Origin: Micromonospora sp. CCTCC AA 2012012
Lineage (GTDB): Bacteria; Actinomycetota; Actinomycetes; Mycobacteriales; Micromonosporaceae
Direction of reading: 5' to 3'
DNA length: 64,000 nucleotides
Assembly (NCBI RefSeq): GCF_040499845.1
Contig: NZ_CP159342.1
Location: 2,976,001 to 3,040,000 of the forward strand
Of the stretch, positions 55,234-64,000 are shown one piece after another. The translations under genes and the position numbers were made by a program. The notes beneath the pieces were generated by a model. It did no database searches. It was given only the letters and a program-made list of their open reading frames with translations, and had not been told where the DNA came from. Numbering within the stretch: position 1 is the first letter of the stretch; each line of letters opens with the position of its first letter.

Positions 55234-56172
55234 TCAGGCGCGGGCGGTGGCGAGGCGGGCGGCGCGGGCGGCGCGCTTCTCCTCGAAGCGGGACGCCTGC
55301 TGCTCCAGGGTGTCCAGGTGGGCGGCGATCTCGTCGCGGGCGGTCTCGCCGTCGGCGTCCAGGCCGGTGACGTTGAAGACGTCCCACTGCCGCAGCACGG
55401 GCACGACCACCTCGTCGCGGTGCTGGCGCAGGTCGTAGATGCCGGCCAGGGCGATGCTCACCGACTTGCGGGCGAAGCCCTCGATGCCGACGCCGGGCAT
55501 CTGGAAGTCGGCGAGCACGTCGGCGACCGCCCGCATGGCCTGGCTCGGGGCCAGCTCGAACGCCGCGCCCAGCAGGTTGCGGTAGAAGACCATGTGCAGG
55601 TTCTCGTCGGCGGCCACCCGGGCCAGCAGCGCCTCGCACGCCGGGTCGCCGGTCGCCCGACCGGTGTTGCGGTGCGAGATCCGGGTGGCCAGCTCCTGGA
55701 AGGAGACGTACGCCAGCGAGTGCAGCACCTCGTCCCCGTGCGCGTTCTGGTAGCCCTCCGACATGTGCACCATCCGGGCCCGTTCCAGGGCCACCGGGTC
55801 GACGGCCCGGGTCACGGTCAGATAGTCGCGGATCGCGGTGCCGTGCCGCCCCTCCTCGGCGGTCCACCGGTGCACCCAGGTCCCCCACGCCCCGTCCCGC
55901 CCGAAGAGCGTCGCGATCTCGTGGTGGTACGAGGGCAGGTTGTCCTCGGTGAGCAGGTTCACGATCAGCGCGGTACGGGCCACGTCGGGGATGGTCGAGT
56001 CGTCCTCCGCCCAGGGCGTACCGCCGAGCGGGCCGTCGAAGGTGCGACCCTCGCTCCACGGGACGTACTCGTGCGGGAACCACTCCTTGGCCATCGTCAG
56101 GTGCCGGTCGAGGTTCGTGGCGACGACGGGTTCGAGTTCCAGGAGCAGCGCGGTCTGGCTCAGTGCGGTCAC
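55234..56172 (-). CDS. Acyl-ACP desaturase (ferritin-like di-iron, plant stearoyl-ACP type)
   Basis: A 312-residue soluble desaturase. The di-iron ligands lie in TEDNLPSYHHEI, AEEGRHGTAI and DENLHMVFYRN, matching the E..ExxH pairs of actinobacterial DesA1/DesA2-type enzymes. They introduce double bonds into acyl-ACP and so adjust membrane fluidity. The GTG at 56172 follows GGGAGG. A 33-base palindrome (56181-56213) covers the promoter and ends at the Shine-Dalgarno. No TetR gene is next to it, so the regulator must lie elsewhere. Confidence 0.93.
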   Translation of the reverse strand: MTALSQTALLLELEPVVATNLDRHLTMAKEWFPHEYVPWSEGRTFDGPLGGTPWAEDDSTIPDVARTALIVNLLTEDNLPSYHHEIATLFGRDGAWGTWVHRWTAEEGRHGTAIRDYLTVTRAVDPVALERARMVHMSEGYQNAHGDEVLHSLAYVSFQELATRISHRNTGRATGDPACEALLARVAADENLHMVFYRNLLGAAFELAPSQAMRAVADVLADFQMPGVGIEGFARKSVSIALAGIYDLRQHRDEVVVPVLRQWDVFNVTGLDADGETARDEIAAHLDTLEQQASRFEEKRAARAARLATARA

Positions 56173-56180
56173 AGGGGCCT

Positions 56181-56213
56181 CCCTACGGTGGCGTAACTTA
56201 CGCCACCGTAGGG
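56181..56213 (-). promoter_or_regulatory. 33-base palindrome at the desaturase promoter
   Basis: CCCTACGGTGGCGTAA (56181-56196) and TTACGCCACCGTAGGG (56198-56213) are perfect 16-base arms around a single centre base. Read on the minus strand, a TAAGTT -10-like hexamer spans the centre and the last bases run into the GGGAGG Shine-Dalgarno. As DNA it looks like a TetR-type operator; as RNA it would be a 16-bp hairpin. Confidence 0.75.
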
Positions 56214-56241
56214 CCCCGCGGCCGTACGCGCGAGTAATAGC

Positions 56242-57564
56242 TCAGCTGACCAGCGGCTTCAGGTCCGCCCGGGGCGGCATCCACTCCCCCGCCGCCGCGG
56301 CGACCTGCTCCCCGGAGCGGATGTCCTTCACCTGGTCGCCGTCGGTGCCCGGGAACCAGACGTACGGGATGCCGCGCCGCTCGGCGTACCGGATCTGCTT
56401 GCCGAACTTCGCGGCGCTCGGCGACACCTCGGTCGGCACCCCCCGGGAGCGCAGCGCCTCCGCGACCCGGTTGCTGGCCGCCCGCTCCTCCTCGGTCGTG
56501 ACGGCGACCAGCACGCAGGTCGGCACGCTCCGGGAGACCGTCAGCGCCTCGGCGCCGAAGAGCAGACCGAGCAGGCGGGTCACCCCGATCGAGATGCCCA
56601 CCCCGGGGAACGAGACGGCGCCGGAGCTGGCCAGGTTGTCGTACCGGCCGCCGGAGCAGATCGAGCCGAACCGCTCGTAGCCCACCATCTGCGTCTCGTA
56701 GACGGTGCCGGTGTAGTAGTCCAGGCCGCGGGCGATCCGCAGGTCGGCGACGCAGAGCCCGGGCGAGTGCGCGACCGCCGTCTCCATCACCGCCACCAGC
56801 TCGGCGAGCCCCTCGTCGAGGAGCGGATCGCTCACCCCGAGGGCGCGTACCGCGTCGGCGAAGGAGGCGTCCGGCGCGGAGATCTCGGCCAACGCCAGGG
56901 CCGCCTTGGCCTGCGCCTCGGTCGCCCCGGCGGTCTCGCCGAGCAGCTCGGCCACCTTCGCCGGGCCGATCTTGTCGAGCTTGTCCACCGCGCGCAGCGC
57001 CGCCGCCGGGTCGTCGATCCCGACGCCCCGGTAGAAGCCCTCGCAGATCTTGCGGTTGTTCACCTGGATCCGCACCGGCGGGATCGGCAGCGCACGCAGC
57101 GCGTCCCCGATCACCAGCGGCATCTCCGCCTCGTAGTGGGCCGGCAGGGTGTCCCGGTCGACGATGTCGATGTCGGCCTGGAGGAACTCCCGGTACCGCC
57201 CCTCCTGCGGGCGCTCACCCCGCCAGACCTTCTGGATCTGGTAGCGCCGGAACGGGAACTGGAGCTTGCCGGCGTTCTCCAGCACGTACCGGGCGAACGG
57301 CACGGTCAGGTCGAAGTGCAACCCGAGCGCGTCGTCGCCGGCCGGGCCCTCCGCGTCGGCCTGCAACCGGCGCAGCAGGTAGACCTCCTTCGAGGTCTCC
57401 CCCTTGCGCAGCAACTGGTCCAGCGGCTCGACCGAGCGGGTCTCCAGGGGGGCGAAACCGTACAGCTCGAAGGTGCCGCGGATCCGGTCGAGGACGAACT
57501 GCTCGATCATCCGCTGGGCGGGCGTCCACTCCGGGAAGCCGGAGATGGGCGTGGGCTTGCTCAT
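56242..57564 (-). CDS. hisS: Histidine-tRNA ligase
   Basis: A 440-residue class II synthetase. Motif 2 region QKVWRGERPQEGRYREFLQAD, the histidine-specific ARGLDYYTGTVYE and SICSGGRYDNL, plus the C-terminal anticodon-binding domain (VLVAVTTEEE onward) are present. The ATG at 57564 is preceded by AAGGAG 7 nt away, so the longer upstream frame into the hydrolase gene is discarded. It lies in the conserved block secF-apt-rel-cyclophilin-hydrolase-hisS. Confidence 0.97.
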   Translation of the reverse strand: MSKPTPISGFPEWTPAQRMIEQFVLDRIRGTFELYGFAPLETRSVEPLDQLLRKGETSKEVYLLRRLQADAEGPAGDDALGLHFDLTVPFARYVLENAGKLQFPFRRYQIQKVWRGERPQEGRYREFLQADIDIVDRDTLPAHYEAEMPLVIGDALRALPIPPVRIQVNNRKICEGFYRGVGIDDPAAALRAVDKLDKIGPAKVAELLGETAGATEAQAKAALALAEISAPDASFADAVRALGVSDPLLDEGLAELVAVMETAVAHSPGLCVADLRIARGLDYYTGTVYETQMVGYERFGSICSGGRYDNLASSGAVSFPGVGISIGVTRLLGLLFGAEALTVSRSVPTCVLVAVTTEEERAASNRVAEALRSRGVPTEVSPSAAKFGKQIRYAERRGIPYVWFPGTDGDQVKDIRSGEQVAAAAGEWMPPRADLKPLVS

Positions 57565-57616
57565 GGCGTACTCCTTGATCCCGCGCGGTCCGCGCGGGCC
57601 GTCGTGGTCGCGGCGG

Positions 57617-58333
57617 TCAGAGGCCGCGGGTGGGCGCCGGGCGCGCGCCGCCGGTCCCCGCCACCTCACGGAGGTACGGGTTGGTCGCGCGCTCGCGGCC
57701 GATGGTGGTCGCGGGGCCGTGGCCGGGCAGGACGACGGTGTCGTCGGCCAGCGGGAGGACCTTCTCCCGCAGGCTGGACAGCATCCGGGGCATGCTGCCG
57801 CCCGGCAGGTCGGTGCGGCCGATCGAGCCGGCGAAGAGCACGTCACCGGAGAGGCAGAGCTGCTCGGCCTCCCAGGGCGAGCCGGCGCCGGGCAACCGGA
57901 ACAGCACCGACCCGCCGGTATGGCCGGGGGCGTGGTCGACGGTGATCTCCAGGCCGGCCAGGGCCAAAGTGGCGCCGTCGGTCAGCTCGGCGACGTCGTC
58001 CGGCTCGGTGTAGGGCAGCCGGCCACCGAAGAGCGCGGTGAGGTCCATCGAGAGCGCCTTCGACGGGTCGGCCAGCAGCTCCCGGTCGTCCGGGTGGACG
58101 TACGCCGGGATGCCCCGCGCGCCGCAGACCGGCGCCACCGAGAAGGTGTGGTCGAGGTGCCCGTGGGTGAGCAGCACGGCGGCCGGATGCAGGCGGTGTT
58201 CGGCGAGCACGGCGTCGAGCCGGTCGAGGACCCCGATGCCGGGGTCGACCACCACGCACTGCTCCCCCGGCGCCGTCGCCACCACGTAACAGTTGGTGCC
58301 GAAGGCGTCCGCGGGAAAGCCGGCCACGAGCAC
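57617..58333 (-). CDS. Metallo-beta-lactamase-fold hydrolase (glyoxalase II-like)
   Basis: A 238-residue MBL-fold protein. THGHLDH provides the first metal ligands; HAPGHTGG and SGDVLFAGSIGRTD the others; LPGHGP is the closing motif. The GTG at 58333 gives LVAGFPADAFGTNCYVV, the common N-terminus in actinobacterial homologues next to hisS, and GGAAGGGGG lies upstream. The substrate is unknown; hydroxyacyl-thiol hydrolysis, perhaps of mycothiol adducts, is a family-based guess. Confidence 0.92.
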   Translation of the reverse strand: MLVAGFPADAFGTNCYVVATAPGEQCVVVDPGIGVLDRLDAVLAEHRLHPAAVLLTHGHLDHTFSVAPVCGARGIPAYVHPDDRELLADPSKALSMDLTALFGGRLPYTEPDDVAELTDGATLALAGLEITVDHAPGHTGGSVLFRLPGAGSPWEAEQLCLSGDVLFAGSIGRTDLPGGSMPRMLSSLREKVLPLADDTVVLPGHGPATTIGRERATNPYLREVAGTGGARPAPTRGL

Positions 58334-58585
58334 GTCCGCCCCCTTCCGTCGAGCCGTCCCGGTCAGCCTAGCCGCCCGGCCGAACGGATTTCGCCGACCC
58401 AGCCGTCCCGCCGGCCCCGACAGGCACAGTGACACCGCCCGATAAACCCAGGCCGGACCTCGTACACCACTTTTCCAGCCGGTACCCGTACACTCTGGCG
58501 GGCGTGTGGCGTGGCGCACCTGCCGCCCGACGGGCGGAGGACGCCCGACGCCGGCGACGACCAGGGTAGAGGAAGGGGAGCACGG

Positions 58586-59443
58586 GTGGCTTCCAGCAGG
58601 GACCGGGCGCGCAAACTGGCGCGTGCCAAGCTCGACCGGCAGCTCGCCCGGCGGGCCGCGGCGACGAAGCGGCGGCGGCAGATCCAGGCCGGCGTCGGCG
58701 CCGCCCTCGTGCTGGCGCTGATCGCGCTCGGCTCCGCGTGGGCGCTCGGCGCGTTCGACGCCGACCCGGAGAAGAAGGCCGCCGAGGACGTCTGCGTGTG
58801 GACCCCGCAGGACAGCGGCGCCAACACCAACCTCAAGGACGTCGGCACCCCGGCCACCACCGGCCTGCCCACCTCCGGCACCCGGCCGATGACGATCACC
58901 ACCGACCAGGGCGCCCCGATCACCGCCACGCTGAACCTCGCCACCGCCCCGTGCGCCGGGGCGAGCATCGCCCACCTGGCCAGCCGCTCGTTCTTCGACA
59001 ACACCAAGTGCCACGAGATCACCGCCGAGGGCGCGCTGCACTGCGGCGACCCCAGCGGCACCGGCCTCGGCGGCCCCACCTACTCGTTCTACGACGAGAA
59101 CGTCCCCGTGCCGGTGCCGAGCGGGTCCGGCAAGGTGGCGTACCCGAAGGGCACGGTGGCCATGGTCGCCAACCCGCCGGGCGCCAACGGCAGCCAGTTC
59201 CTGCTCTTCTTCAAGGACTTCAACCCGGCCAAGCCGGCCTACCCGGTGATCGGCAAGGTCACGGCCGGCCTGGACGTGCTGGAGAAGATCGGTGCCCTGC
59301 CGACCGTGGACAATGGGAGCGGGGCCAAGGTCAAGCCGAAGACCGACGTGGTGATCAAGAGCCTCACCGTCGGCGAGGTGGCCGGCACCCCGGCCGCCGG
59401 CAGCGCGTCCACCGCGCCGTCGGCCAGCCCCAGCGCCGGCTGA
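58586..59443 (+). CDS. Membrane-anchored cyclophilin-like peptidyl-prolyl isomerase, copy 1
   Basis: A 285-residue protein. A basic N-terminus (RARKLARAKLDRQLARR) precedes a transmembrane helix (about 37-56), then an exported cyclophilin domain with GSQFLLFFKD and a Ser/Pro/Ala tail. Where cyclophilins have the catalytic Arg after the His (FHR), this copy reads KCHEITAEG, with Glu. It resembles its downstream paralogue closely, so the loss looks secondary. The GTG at 58586 follows GGAAGGGGAG; an in-frame ATG at 58511 adds an unconserved stretch. A TACACT -10 lies at 58489-58494. Confidence 0.85.
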   Translation: MASSRDRARKLARAKLDRQLARRAAATKRRRQIQAGVGAALVLALIALGSAWALGAFDADPEKKAAEDVCVWTPQDSGANTNLKDVGTPATTGLPTSGTRPMTITTDQGAPITATLNLATAPCAGASIAHLASRSFFDNTKCHEITAEGALHCGDPSGTGLGGPTYSFYDENVPVPVPSGSGKVAYPKGTVAMVANPPGANGSQFLLFFKDFNPAKPAYPVIGKVTAGLDVLEKIGALPTVDNGSGAKVKPKTDVVIKSLTVGEVAGTPAAGSASTAPSASPSAG

Positions 59444-59500
59444 TCCGGCCCACCCACCCACCGCAGCGCCCGCGCGGCGAGACAGTCCAGGAGGAGCGAC

Positions 59501-60334
59501 GTGACGACCACGAGAGAGCGGCAGCGCGCGGCGGCGCGAGCCCGCCTCGAGCGGGAGATGGCCGAACGCGCGGCCAAGGCCCGCAAGCGCCGGCAGACCC
59601 AGGCGATCGTCGGGGCCGGCGCGGTCCTGCTGCTCGTGGTCGCCGGCACCGTCTGGCTCGCCACCGCGCTCGGCGGCGACGACAAGAAGCAGAACGCCGC
59701 CGGCCCGGACGGGGCCTTCGCGCAGTGCTCCTACACCGAGCTGTCCGCGCAGGGCAAGACCCCGCAGACCAAGGACGTCGGCCTGCCGCCCGGCCAGCAG
59801 TCCGACACCGGCACCCAGACGATGACGATCGACACCAACCTGGGCCCGATCACCGCGAAGATCGACCGCAGCAAGGTGCCCTGCACCGCCGGCAGCTTCA
59901 CCCACCTGGCCAGCAAGGGCTTCTTCGACAACACCAAGTGCCATCGGCTCGTCACCGAGGGCATCAAGGTGCTGCAGTGCGGCGACCCGAGCGTCACCGG
60001 TAAGGGCTGGCGGAAGACCGACGGCACCGGCGGCCCGAGCTACCGGATGGCGGAGGAGAACCTGCCCACCGACCAGCGCCCCGCCTATCCGGAGGGCGTG
60101 ATCGCGATGGCCAAGACGCAGGATCCGGGCACCACCGGCAGCCAGTTCTTCATCGTCTACGGCGACTCGCAGCTCGACCCGAACTACACCGTGCTCGGCA
60201 AGATCACCGGCGGCCTGGACCTGGTGAAGCAGGTTGCCGCGGCCGGTAGCGACGACGTGAACCAGAAGGGCGATGGGCACCCGAAGAAGGAGGTCGTCAT
60301 CAAGAAGCTGACGATGAGCGACATCCAGGGCTGA
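59501..60334 (+). CDS. Membrane-anchored cyclophilin-type peptidyl-prolyl isomerase, copy 2
   Basis: A 277-residue protein with a basic Arg-rich N-terminus, one transmembrane helix (about 34-56) and an exported cyclophilin domain. KCHRLVTEG retains the catalytic Arg, and GSQFFIVYGDSQL is intact, so this copy should be active in folding secreted proteins. The GTG at 59501 has GGAGGAG upstream and lies 57 bases after copy 1, so the pair is one transcript. It precedes rel, as in other actinomycetes. Confidence 0.92.
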   Translation: MTTTRERQRAAARARLEREMAERAAKARKRRQTQAIVGAGAVLLLVVAGTVWLATALGGDDKKQNAAGPDGAFAQCSYTELSAQGKTPQTKDVGLPPGQQSDTGTQTMTIDTNLGPITAKIDRSKVPCTAGSFTHLASKGFFDNTKCHRLVTEGIKVLQCGDPSVTGKGWRKTDGTGGPSYRMAEENLPTDQRPAYPEGVIAMAKTQDPGTTGSQFFIVYGDSQLDPNYTVLGKITGGLDLVKQVAAAGSDDVNQKGDGHPKKEVVIKKLTMSDIQG

Positions 60335-60349
60335 CCCACCCCGTACGAC

Positions 60350-60382
60350 GAAGCGCCCGCCGGCTCAGCCGGCGGGCGCTTC
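60350..60382. terminator. Bidirectional terminator between cyclophilin and rel genes
   Basis: GAAGCGCCCGCCGGC (60350-60364) and GCCGGCGGGCGCTTC (60368-60382) form a perfect 15-bp stem with a 3-nt loop, between convergent genes. Confidence 0.9.
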
Positions 60383-60394
60383 CGTGTCCGTGCC

Positions 60395-62884
60395 TCAGGC
60401 GCCCGAGGTGACCCGGTACGCGTCGAAGACCCCGTCGACCTTGCGGACCGCCGCGAGCAGGTGCCCCAGGTGCTTCGGGTCGGCCATCTCGAAGCTGAAC
60501 CGGCTCACCGCCACCCGGTCCCGGGTGGTGGTGACGGTGGCGGAGAGGATGTTCACCCGCTCCTCCGACAGCACCCGCGTCACGTCCGCCAGCAGCTTGT
60601 GCCGGTCCAGCGCCTCGACCTGGATGGCGACCAGGAACGTCGAGGCCGAGGTGAGCTTCCAGCTGACCTCCACCACCCGCTCGGCCTGGGCCCGCAGGTC
60701 CTCGGCGTTGGCGCAGTCGTCCCGGTGCACGCTCACCCCGCCGGAGCGGGTGACGAAGCCGAAGACGCTGTCCGGCGGGACCGGGGTGCAGCAGCGGGCC
60801 AGCTTGATCCAGACGTCGCTGACGCCGCGGACCACCACGCCGGGGTCGCTGCTGTTCTGCCGGCTGCGCGGCGGCCGGGTGGCGACGGCGGTCTCGGCGA
60901 TGTCCTCCGCCGCGCCCTCCTCGCCCCCGTAGGTGGCCATCAGCTTCTGCACCACGGACTGGGCGGACACCTGGCTGTCGCCGACCGCCGCGTAGAGCGA
61001 GGCGACGTCGGCCAGGTGCAGGTCCCGGGCGATCGCCATCAGGTTGTCGGAGGTGAGCATCCGCTGCAGGGGCATGCCCTGCTTGCGCATCGCCTTGACG
61101 ATCGCGTCCTTGCCGGCCTCGATCGCCTCCTCGCGCCGCTCCTTGTTGAAGTACTGACGGATCTTGGTGCGGGCGCGGGGGCTCTTGACGAAGCCCAGCC
61201 AGTCCTGCGTCGGGCCGGCCGTGTCGGACTTCGAGGTGAAGATCTCGATCACGTCGCCGTTGGAGAGCGTCGACTCCAGCGGTACCAGCTTGCCGTTGAC
61301 CCGCGCGCCGATGCACTTGTGCCCGACCTCGGTGTGCACCGCGTACGCGAAGTCCACCGGCGTCGACCCGGTCGGCAGCGGGATGACGTCACCCTTCGGG
61401 GTGAAGACGTACACCTCCTGGCTGGACAGGTCGAAGCGCAGCGCGTCGAGGAACTCGCTCGGGTCGGCCGCCTCCCGCTGCCAGTCCAGCAGCTGCCGCA
61501 GCCAGGTCATCTCGTCGATGTGCGCGGGCGGCCCGACGATCTGGGTGCCCTTGTGCTCCTTGTACTTCCAGTGCGCGGCGATGCCGAACTCGGCGGTGCG
61601 GTGCATCGCGTACGTGCGGATCTGCATCTCCACCGGCTTGCCGGTGGGCCCGATGACCGTCGTGTGCAACGACTGGTACATGTTGAACTTGGGCATCGCG
61701 ATGTAGTCCTTGAACCGGCCCGGCACCGGCTGCCAGTTGGCGTGGATCACGCCCAGCGCCGCGTAGCAGTCCCGCACCGTGTCGACCAGGATCCGCACCC
61801 CGACCAGGTCGTAGATGTCGTTGAAGTCGCGCCCCCGCACGATCATCTTCTGGTAGATCGAGTAGAGGTGCTTCGGCCGGCCGGTGGTCTCCGCCTTGAT
61901 CTTGGCGGCCTTCAGGTCCGTCGAGACCTTCTGGGTGACCTGGCGCAGCAGCGCCTCCCGCTGCGGCTGGTGCTCCCCGATCAGCCGGTTGATCTCCTCG
62001 TACCGCTTGGGGAACAGGGTGCCGAAGGCGAGATCCTCCAGCTCCCACTTGATCGTGTTCATACCCAGGCGGTGCGCGAGGGGCGCGAGGATCTCCAGCG
62101 TCTCCTTCGCCTTCTGCTCCTGCTTGGGGCGGGGCAGGAAGGTGAGGGTACGCATGTTGTGCAGCCGGTCGGCCAGCTTGATCACCAGCACCCGGGGGTC
62201 CTTGGCCATCGCCACGACCATCTTGCGGATGGTCTCCGCCTTGGCCGCGTCACCGAGCTTGACCTTGTCCAGCTTCGTCACGCCGTCGACCAGGAGGGTC
62301 ACCTCGGGGCCGAAGTCGGCCCGCATCTGGTCCAGGGTGTATTCGGTGTCCTCGATGGTGTCGTGCAGCAGCGCGGCGACCAGGGTGGTGGTGTCCATGC
62401 CCAGGTTGCCCAGGATCGTGGCCACCGCCAGCGGGTGGGTGATGTACGGGTCACCGGACTTGCGGTACTGACCGGAGTGCCAGCGCGCCGCGGTGTCGAA
62501 CGCCCGCTGCAACAGCTTGGCGTCGGCCTTCGGGTGGTTCTCCCGGTGCGTCGCGATCAGCGGCTCCAGCACCTCGCTGACCTGCGACGTCTGCCACGGG
62601 GCGTTGAACCGCGCCAACCGGGCCCGGACGCGCCGGCCGGTGGGCGCGTTGGACAGGGCGAAGCCACCGCTGGGCGAGGGATCCACCGCCGGATCACCGG
62701 GGAACGGCACCACGACCTGGTCGTCCGAGGACGACCCGCCGTCCGCCGCCACCTCGGGGGCGACGCCGTCGCCGGCGCCCGTCACCCGGGCCGGCGGGTT
62801 GCCGCTCCGCTCGGTCACCGAGCCGTCCGCGTCGCCTGTCGGGTGCACCGTGCCCTCCACCGGAGGGACGACATCGTGGGACAC
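60395..62884 (-). CDS. rel: Bifunctional (p)ppGpp synthetase/hydrolase
   Basis: An 829-residue Rel/SpoT homologue. The N-terminal ~115 residues are a low-complexity extension. The hydrolase HD domain follows ([30 protein letters not shown]), then the synthetase ([23 protein letters not shown]). TGS ([20 protein letters not shown]), a zinc-finger region and a C-terminal ACT domain complete it. It makes and destroys the stringent-response alarmone. The GTG at 62884 has GGAGG 5 nt upstream; the longer frame to 62998 lacks this signal. It follows apt in the conserved order. Confidence 0.97.
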   Translation of the reverse strand: MSHDVVPPVEGTVHPTGDADGSVTERSGNPPARVTGAGDGVAPEVAADGGSSSDDQVVVPFPGDPAVDPSPSGGFALSNAPTGRRVRARLARFNAPWQTSQVSEVLEPLIATHRENHPKADAKLLQRAFDTAARWHSGQYRKSGDPYITHPLAVATILGNLGMDTTTLVAALLHDTIEDTEYTLDQMRADFGPEVTLLVDGVTKLDKVKLGDAAKAETIRKMVVAMAKDPRVLVIKLADRLHNMRTLTFLPRPKQEQKAKETLEILAPLAHRLGMNTIKWELEDLAFGTLFPKRYEEINRLIGEHQPQREALLRQVTQKVSTDLKAAKIKAETTGRPKHLYSIYQKMIVRGRDFNDIYDLVGVRILVDTVRDCYAALGVIHANWQPVPGRFKDYIAMPKFNMYQSLHTTVIGPTGKPVEMQIRTYAMHRTAEFGIAAHWKYKEHKGTQIVGPPAHIDEMTWLRQLLDWQREAADPSEFLDALRFDLSSQEVYVFTPKGDVIPLPTGSTPVDFAYAVHTEVGHKCIGARVNGKLVPLESTLSNGDVIEIFTSKSDTAGPTQDWLGFVKSPRARTKIRQYFNKERREEAIEAGKDAIVKAMRKQGMPLQRMLTSDNLMAIARDLHLADVASLYAAVGDSQVSAQSVVQKLMATYGGEEGAAEDIAETAVATRPPRSRQNSSDPGVVVRGVSDVWIKLARCCTPVPPDSVFGFVTRSGGVSVHRDDCANAEDLRAQAERVVEVSWKLTSASTFLVAIQVEALDRHKLLADVTRVLSEERVNILSATVTTTRDRVAVSRFSFEMADPKHLGHLLAAVRKVDGVFDAYRVTSGA

Positions 62885-63077
62885 CGGCCTCCTCACCGCT
62901 CGCCGGGAACGCGCCGACCGTCTGGCCGACGTTCCGTCCAACCGACCCGGGGGCCGGTGTTGTTCCGCGCCGCCGGGCGGTGGCCGCCCGGTCAGCAAAG
63001 GGCAATGCTACCCGTACGCAGGGTGCCCTGCCGCTCCGCCGGACGGTCCCCACCGGGTCCGCTCGACGGGTCCGGTA

Positions 63078-63644
63078 TCAAACGGTCAGCAGGGCATGGA
63101 CCGGGCGCGGGGCGAGCCGCTTCCGGCCGGAGAGGAAGCCCAGCTCCAGCAGGACGGTGAACCCGGACACCGTGCCGCCGGCCCGCTCCACCAGGTCGAG
63201 GGTCGCCTCGGCGGTGCCTCCGGTGGCCAGCACGTCGTCCACCACCAGCACCCGGTGCCCGGCCGTGAACGCGTCCTGGTGCACCTCCAGCGTCGCCTCG
63301 CCGTACTCCAGCGCGTAGGAGGCCGAGTACGCCGGGCGGGGCAGCTTGCCGGCCTTGCGCACCGGCACCACGCCGACACCCGTGGCGTACGCGATGGCGG
63401 CGGCGATCACGAAGCCCCGGGCCTCGATGCCGACCACCGCGTCGAATGAGTCCCGACCGTGGTGGGCGATGATCCCGTCGATCACCTGACGGAACACCTC
63501 GCCGTCGGCGAAGAGCGGCATCAGGTCCTTGAACATGACCCCGGGCTTCGGGAAGTCCGGCACGTCCAGCACCCGGCTCGCCACCAGTTGGGCGACCTCG
63601 ATGCCACTGTCTCCGCGTACCCCGGTGCTGTGGGTCTCCGTCAC
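63078..63644 (-). CDS. apt: Adenine phosphoribosyltransferase
   Basis: A 188-residue salvage enzyme converting adenine and PRPP to AMP. It carries VPDFPKPGVMFKDLMPLF, GIEARGFVIAAA and the PRPP loop VLVVDDVLATGGTAEAT. The GTG at 63644 has CGGAAG 5 nt upstream and gives the usual length. An upstream in-frame extension has no family resemblance. It lies between rel and secF, the standard actinomycete arrangement. Confidence 0.96.
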   Translation of the reverse strand: MTETHSTGVRGDSGIEVAQLVASRVLDVPDFPKPGVMFKDLMPLFADGEVFRQVIDGIIAHHGRDSFDAVVGIEARGFVIAAAIAYATGVGVVPVRKAGKLPRPAYSASYALEYGEATLEVHQDAFTAGHRVLVVDDVLATGGTAEATLDLVERAGGTVSGFTVLLELGFLSGRKRLAPRPVHALLTV

Positions 63645-63670
63645 GGCGCTTCCGTTCCCCTTCGTACGAC

Positions 63671-63714
63671 GACGGCGTCCTCCATGCTGCTCGCACAGCA
63701 TGAAGGACGCCGTC
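63671..63714 (-). terminator. Hairpin between secF and apt
   Basis: GACGGCGTCCT (63671-63681) pairs with AGGACGCCGTC (63704-63714), and CATGCTG (63683-63689) with CAGCATG (63696-63702), interrupted by one mismatch; the loop is 6 nt. It lies after the secF stop and upstream of apt. Confidence 0.8.
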
Positions 63715-63747
63715 ACATTGCTCGCGACCGGGTCTGCCCGGTCCTGG

Positions 63748-64000
63748 TCAGCGCCGCTTCGCGCCGCCCGGGCGGTTTCCGCCACCACTCGGGCGTCCGC
63801 CCCGGGTCGCCGTCGGGCGCTTGCCGACCGGCCGGGAACCGACCTTCGGCGCGGCGCCGGCCAGCGCCGCCGCCTCCGGGTCGATGGGCTCGTCGGTGAC
63901 CGTGGCGGCCCGTGGCGCACCCTTCGGCGTCAGCTCACCGCGGGCGATCGCACCCCGGCGGGCCAGCACCCGCTTGTGGTGCGCGCTGATCCGCGGGTCC
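63748..64000 (-). CDS. secF: Protein translocase subunit SecF, C-terminal end (runs off right edge)
   Basis: Only the last 83 codons are present; the gene continues beyond 64000. The segment HHKRVLARRG, followed by a disordered Pro/Gly/Ala/Arg/Lys tail ending in GGAKRR, is typical of the cytoplasmic C-terminus of actinobacterial SecF. None of the six membrane helices is in the window. Identification rests on this tail and on position directly before apt and rel, as in Streptomyces. Confidence 0.7.
   Translation of the reverse strand, partial: DPRISAHHKRVLARRGAIARGELTPKGAPRAATVTDEPIDPEAAALAGAAPKVGSRPVGKRPTATRGGRPSGGGNRPGGAKRR

Overview
This is a high-GC actinobacterial chromosome segment, most likely from a Micromonosporaceae member (Micromonospora or close kin). 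The evidence is very high GC at third codon positions, many GTG starts, BldD, the actinobacterial integration host factor, a PyrR-type pyr leader whose hairpin covers the Shine-Dalgarno, and gene order shared with other filamentous actinomycetes. The genus is an inference from synteny, not from a search. Most genes lie on the minus strand and belong to conserved housekeeping blocks. No tRNA, rRNA, CRISPR array, transposase or integrase was seen.

Layout, left to right. Positions 1-7600 hold the start of a secreted M28 peptidase (cut by the edge), an XRE regulator, the rsmB-fmt-def translation cluster, a cytochrome P450 and a kinase/ParB-like fusion. Positions 7866-16001 run, in transcription order on the minus strand, bioA, pyrF, mihF, gmk, rpoZ, coaBC, metK, priA. 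Positions 16306-24603 are the pyrimidine operon pyrR-pyrB-pyrC-carA-carB-pyrD, with overlapping start and stop codons and a PyrR-binding leader; bldD diverges from it at 24891. Positions 25444-33373 carry efp-nusB and a shikimate cluster (aroE, aroC, aroK, aroB, aroQ). That cluster is interrupted by a secreted peptidoglycan-binding protein and by a plus-strand DUF2243/CtaG-like pair. aroC is frameshifted by one missing base. Positions 33370-43767 hold rarA, a 1079-residue mostly disordered membrane protein, DUF948, DUF6167, alaS, ruvX and mltG.

Positions 43903-47543 (GNAT, MFS, ArsR, NAD(P)-dependent reductase) and 49581-56172 (DUF998, MFS-ABM fusion, S1 protease, SGNH hydrolase, HxlR, thioesterase, acyl-ACP desaturase) are accessory blocks on either side of aspS. 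Positions 56242-64000 return to a conserved block: hisS, a metallo-beta-lactamase-fold hydrolase, two tandem membrane cyclophilins, rel, apt and the end of secF.

The genes join nucleotide supply (pyr operon, gmk, apt), the stringent response (rel, rpoZ), aromatic precursors (aro), aminoacylation and elongation (alaS, aspS, hisS, efp), and developmental control (bldD). No complete new defence or biosynthetic system was recognised. The most unusual signals are non-coding: a two-copy family of long inverted repeats with the same termini (16150-16232 and 26589-26716); several near-perfect operator-like palindromes at regulator and enzyme promoters; and a stacked palindrome cluster between convergent genes. 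Protein-level oddities are a guanylate kinase with an altered P-loop, a cyclophilin copy lacking the expected active-site Arg, and the kinase/ParB-like fusion.
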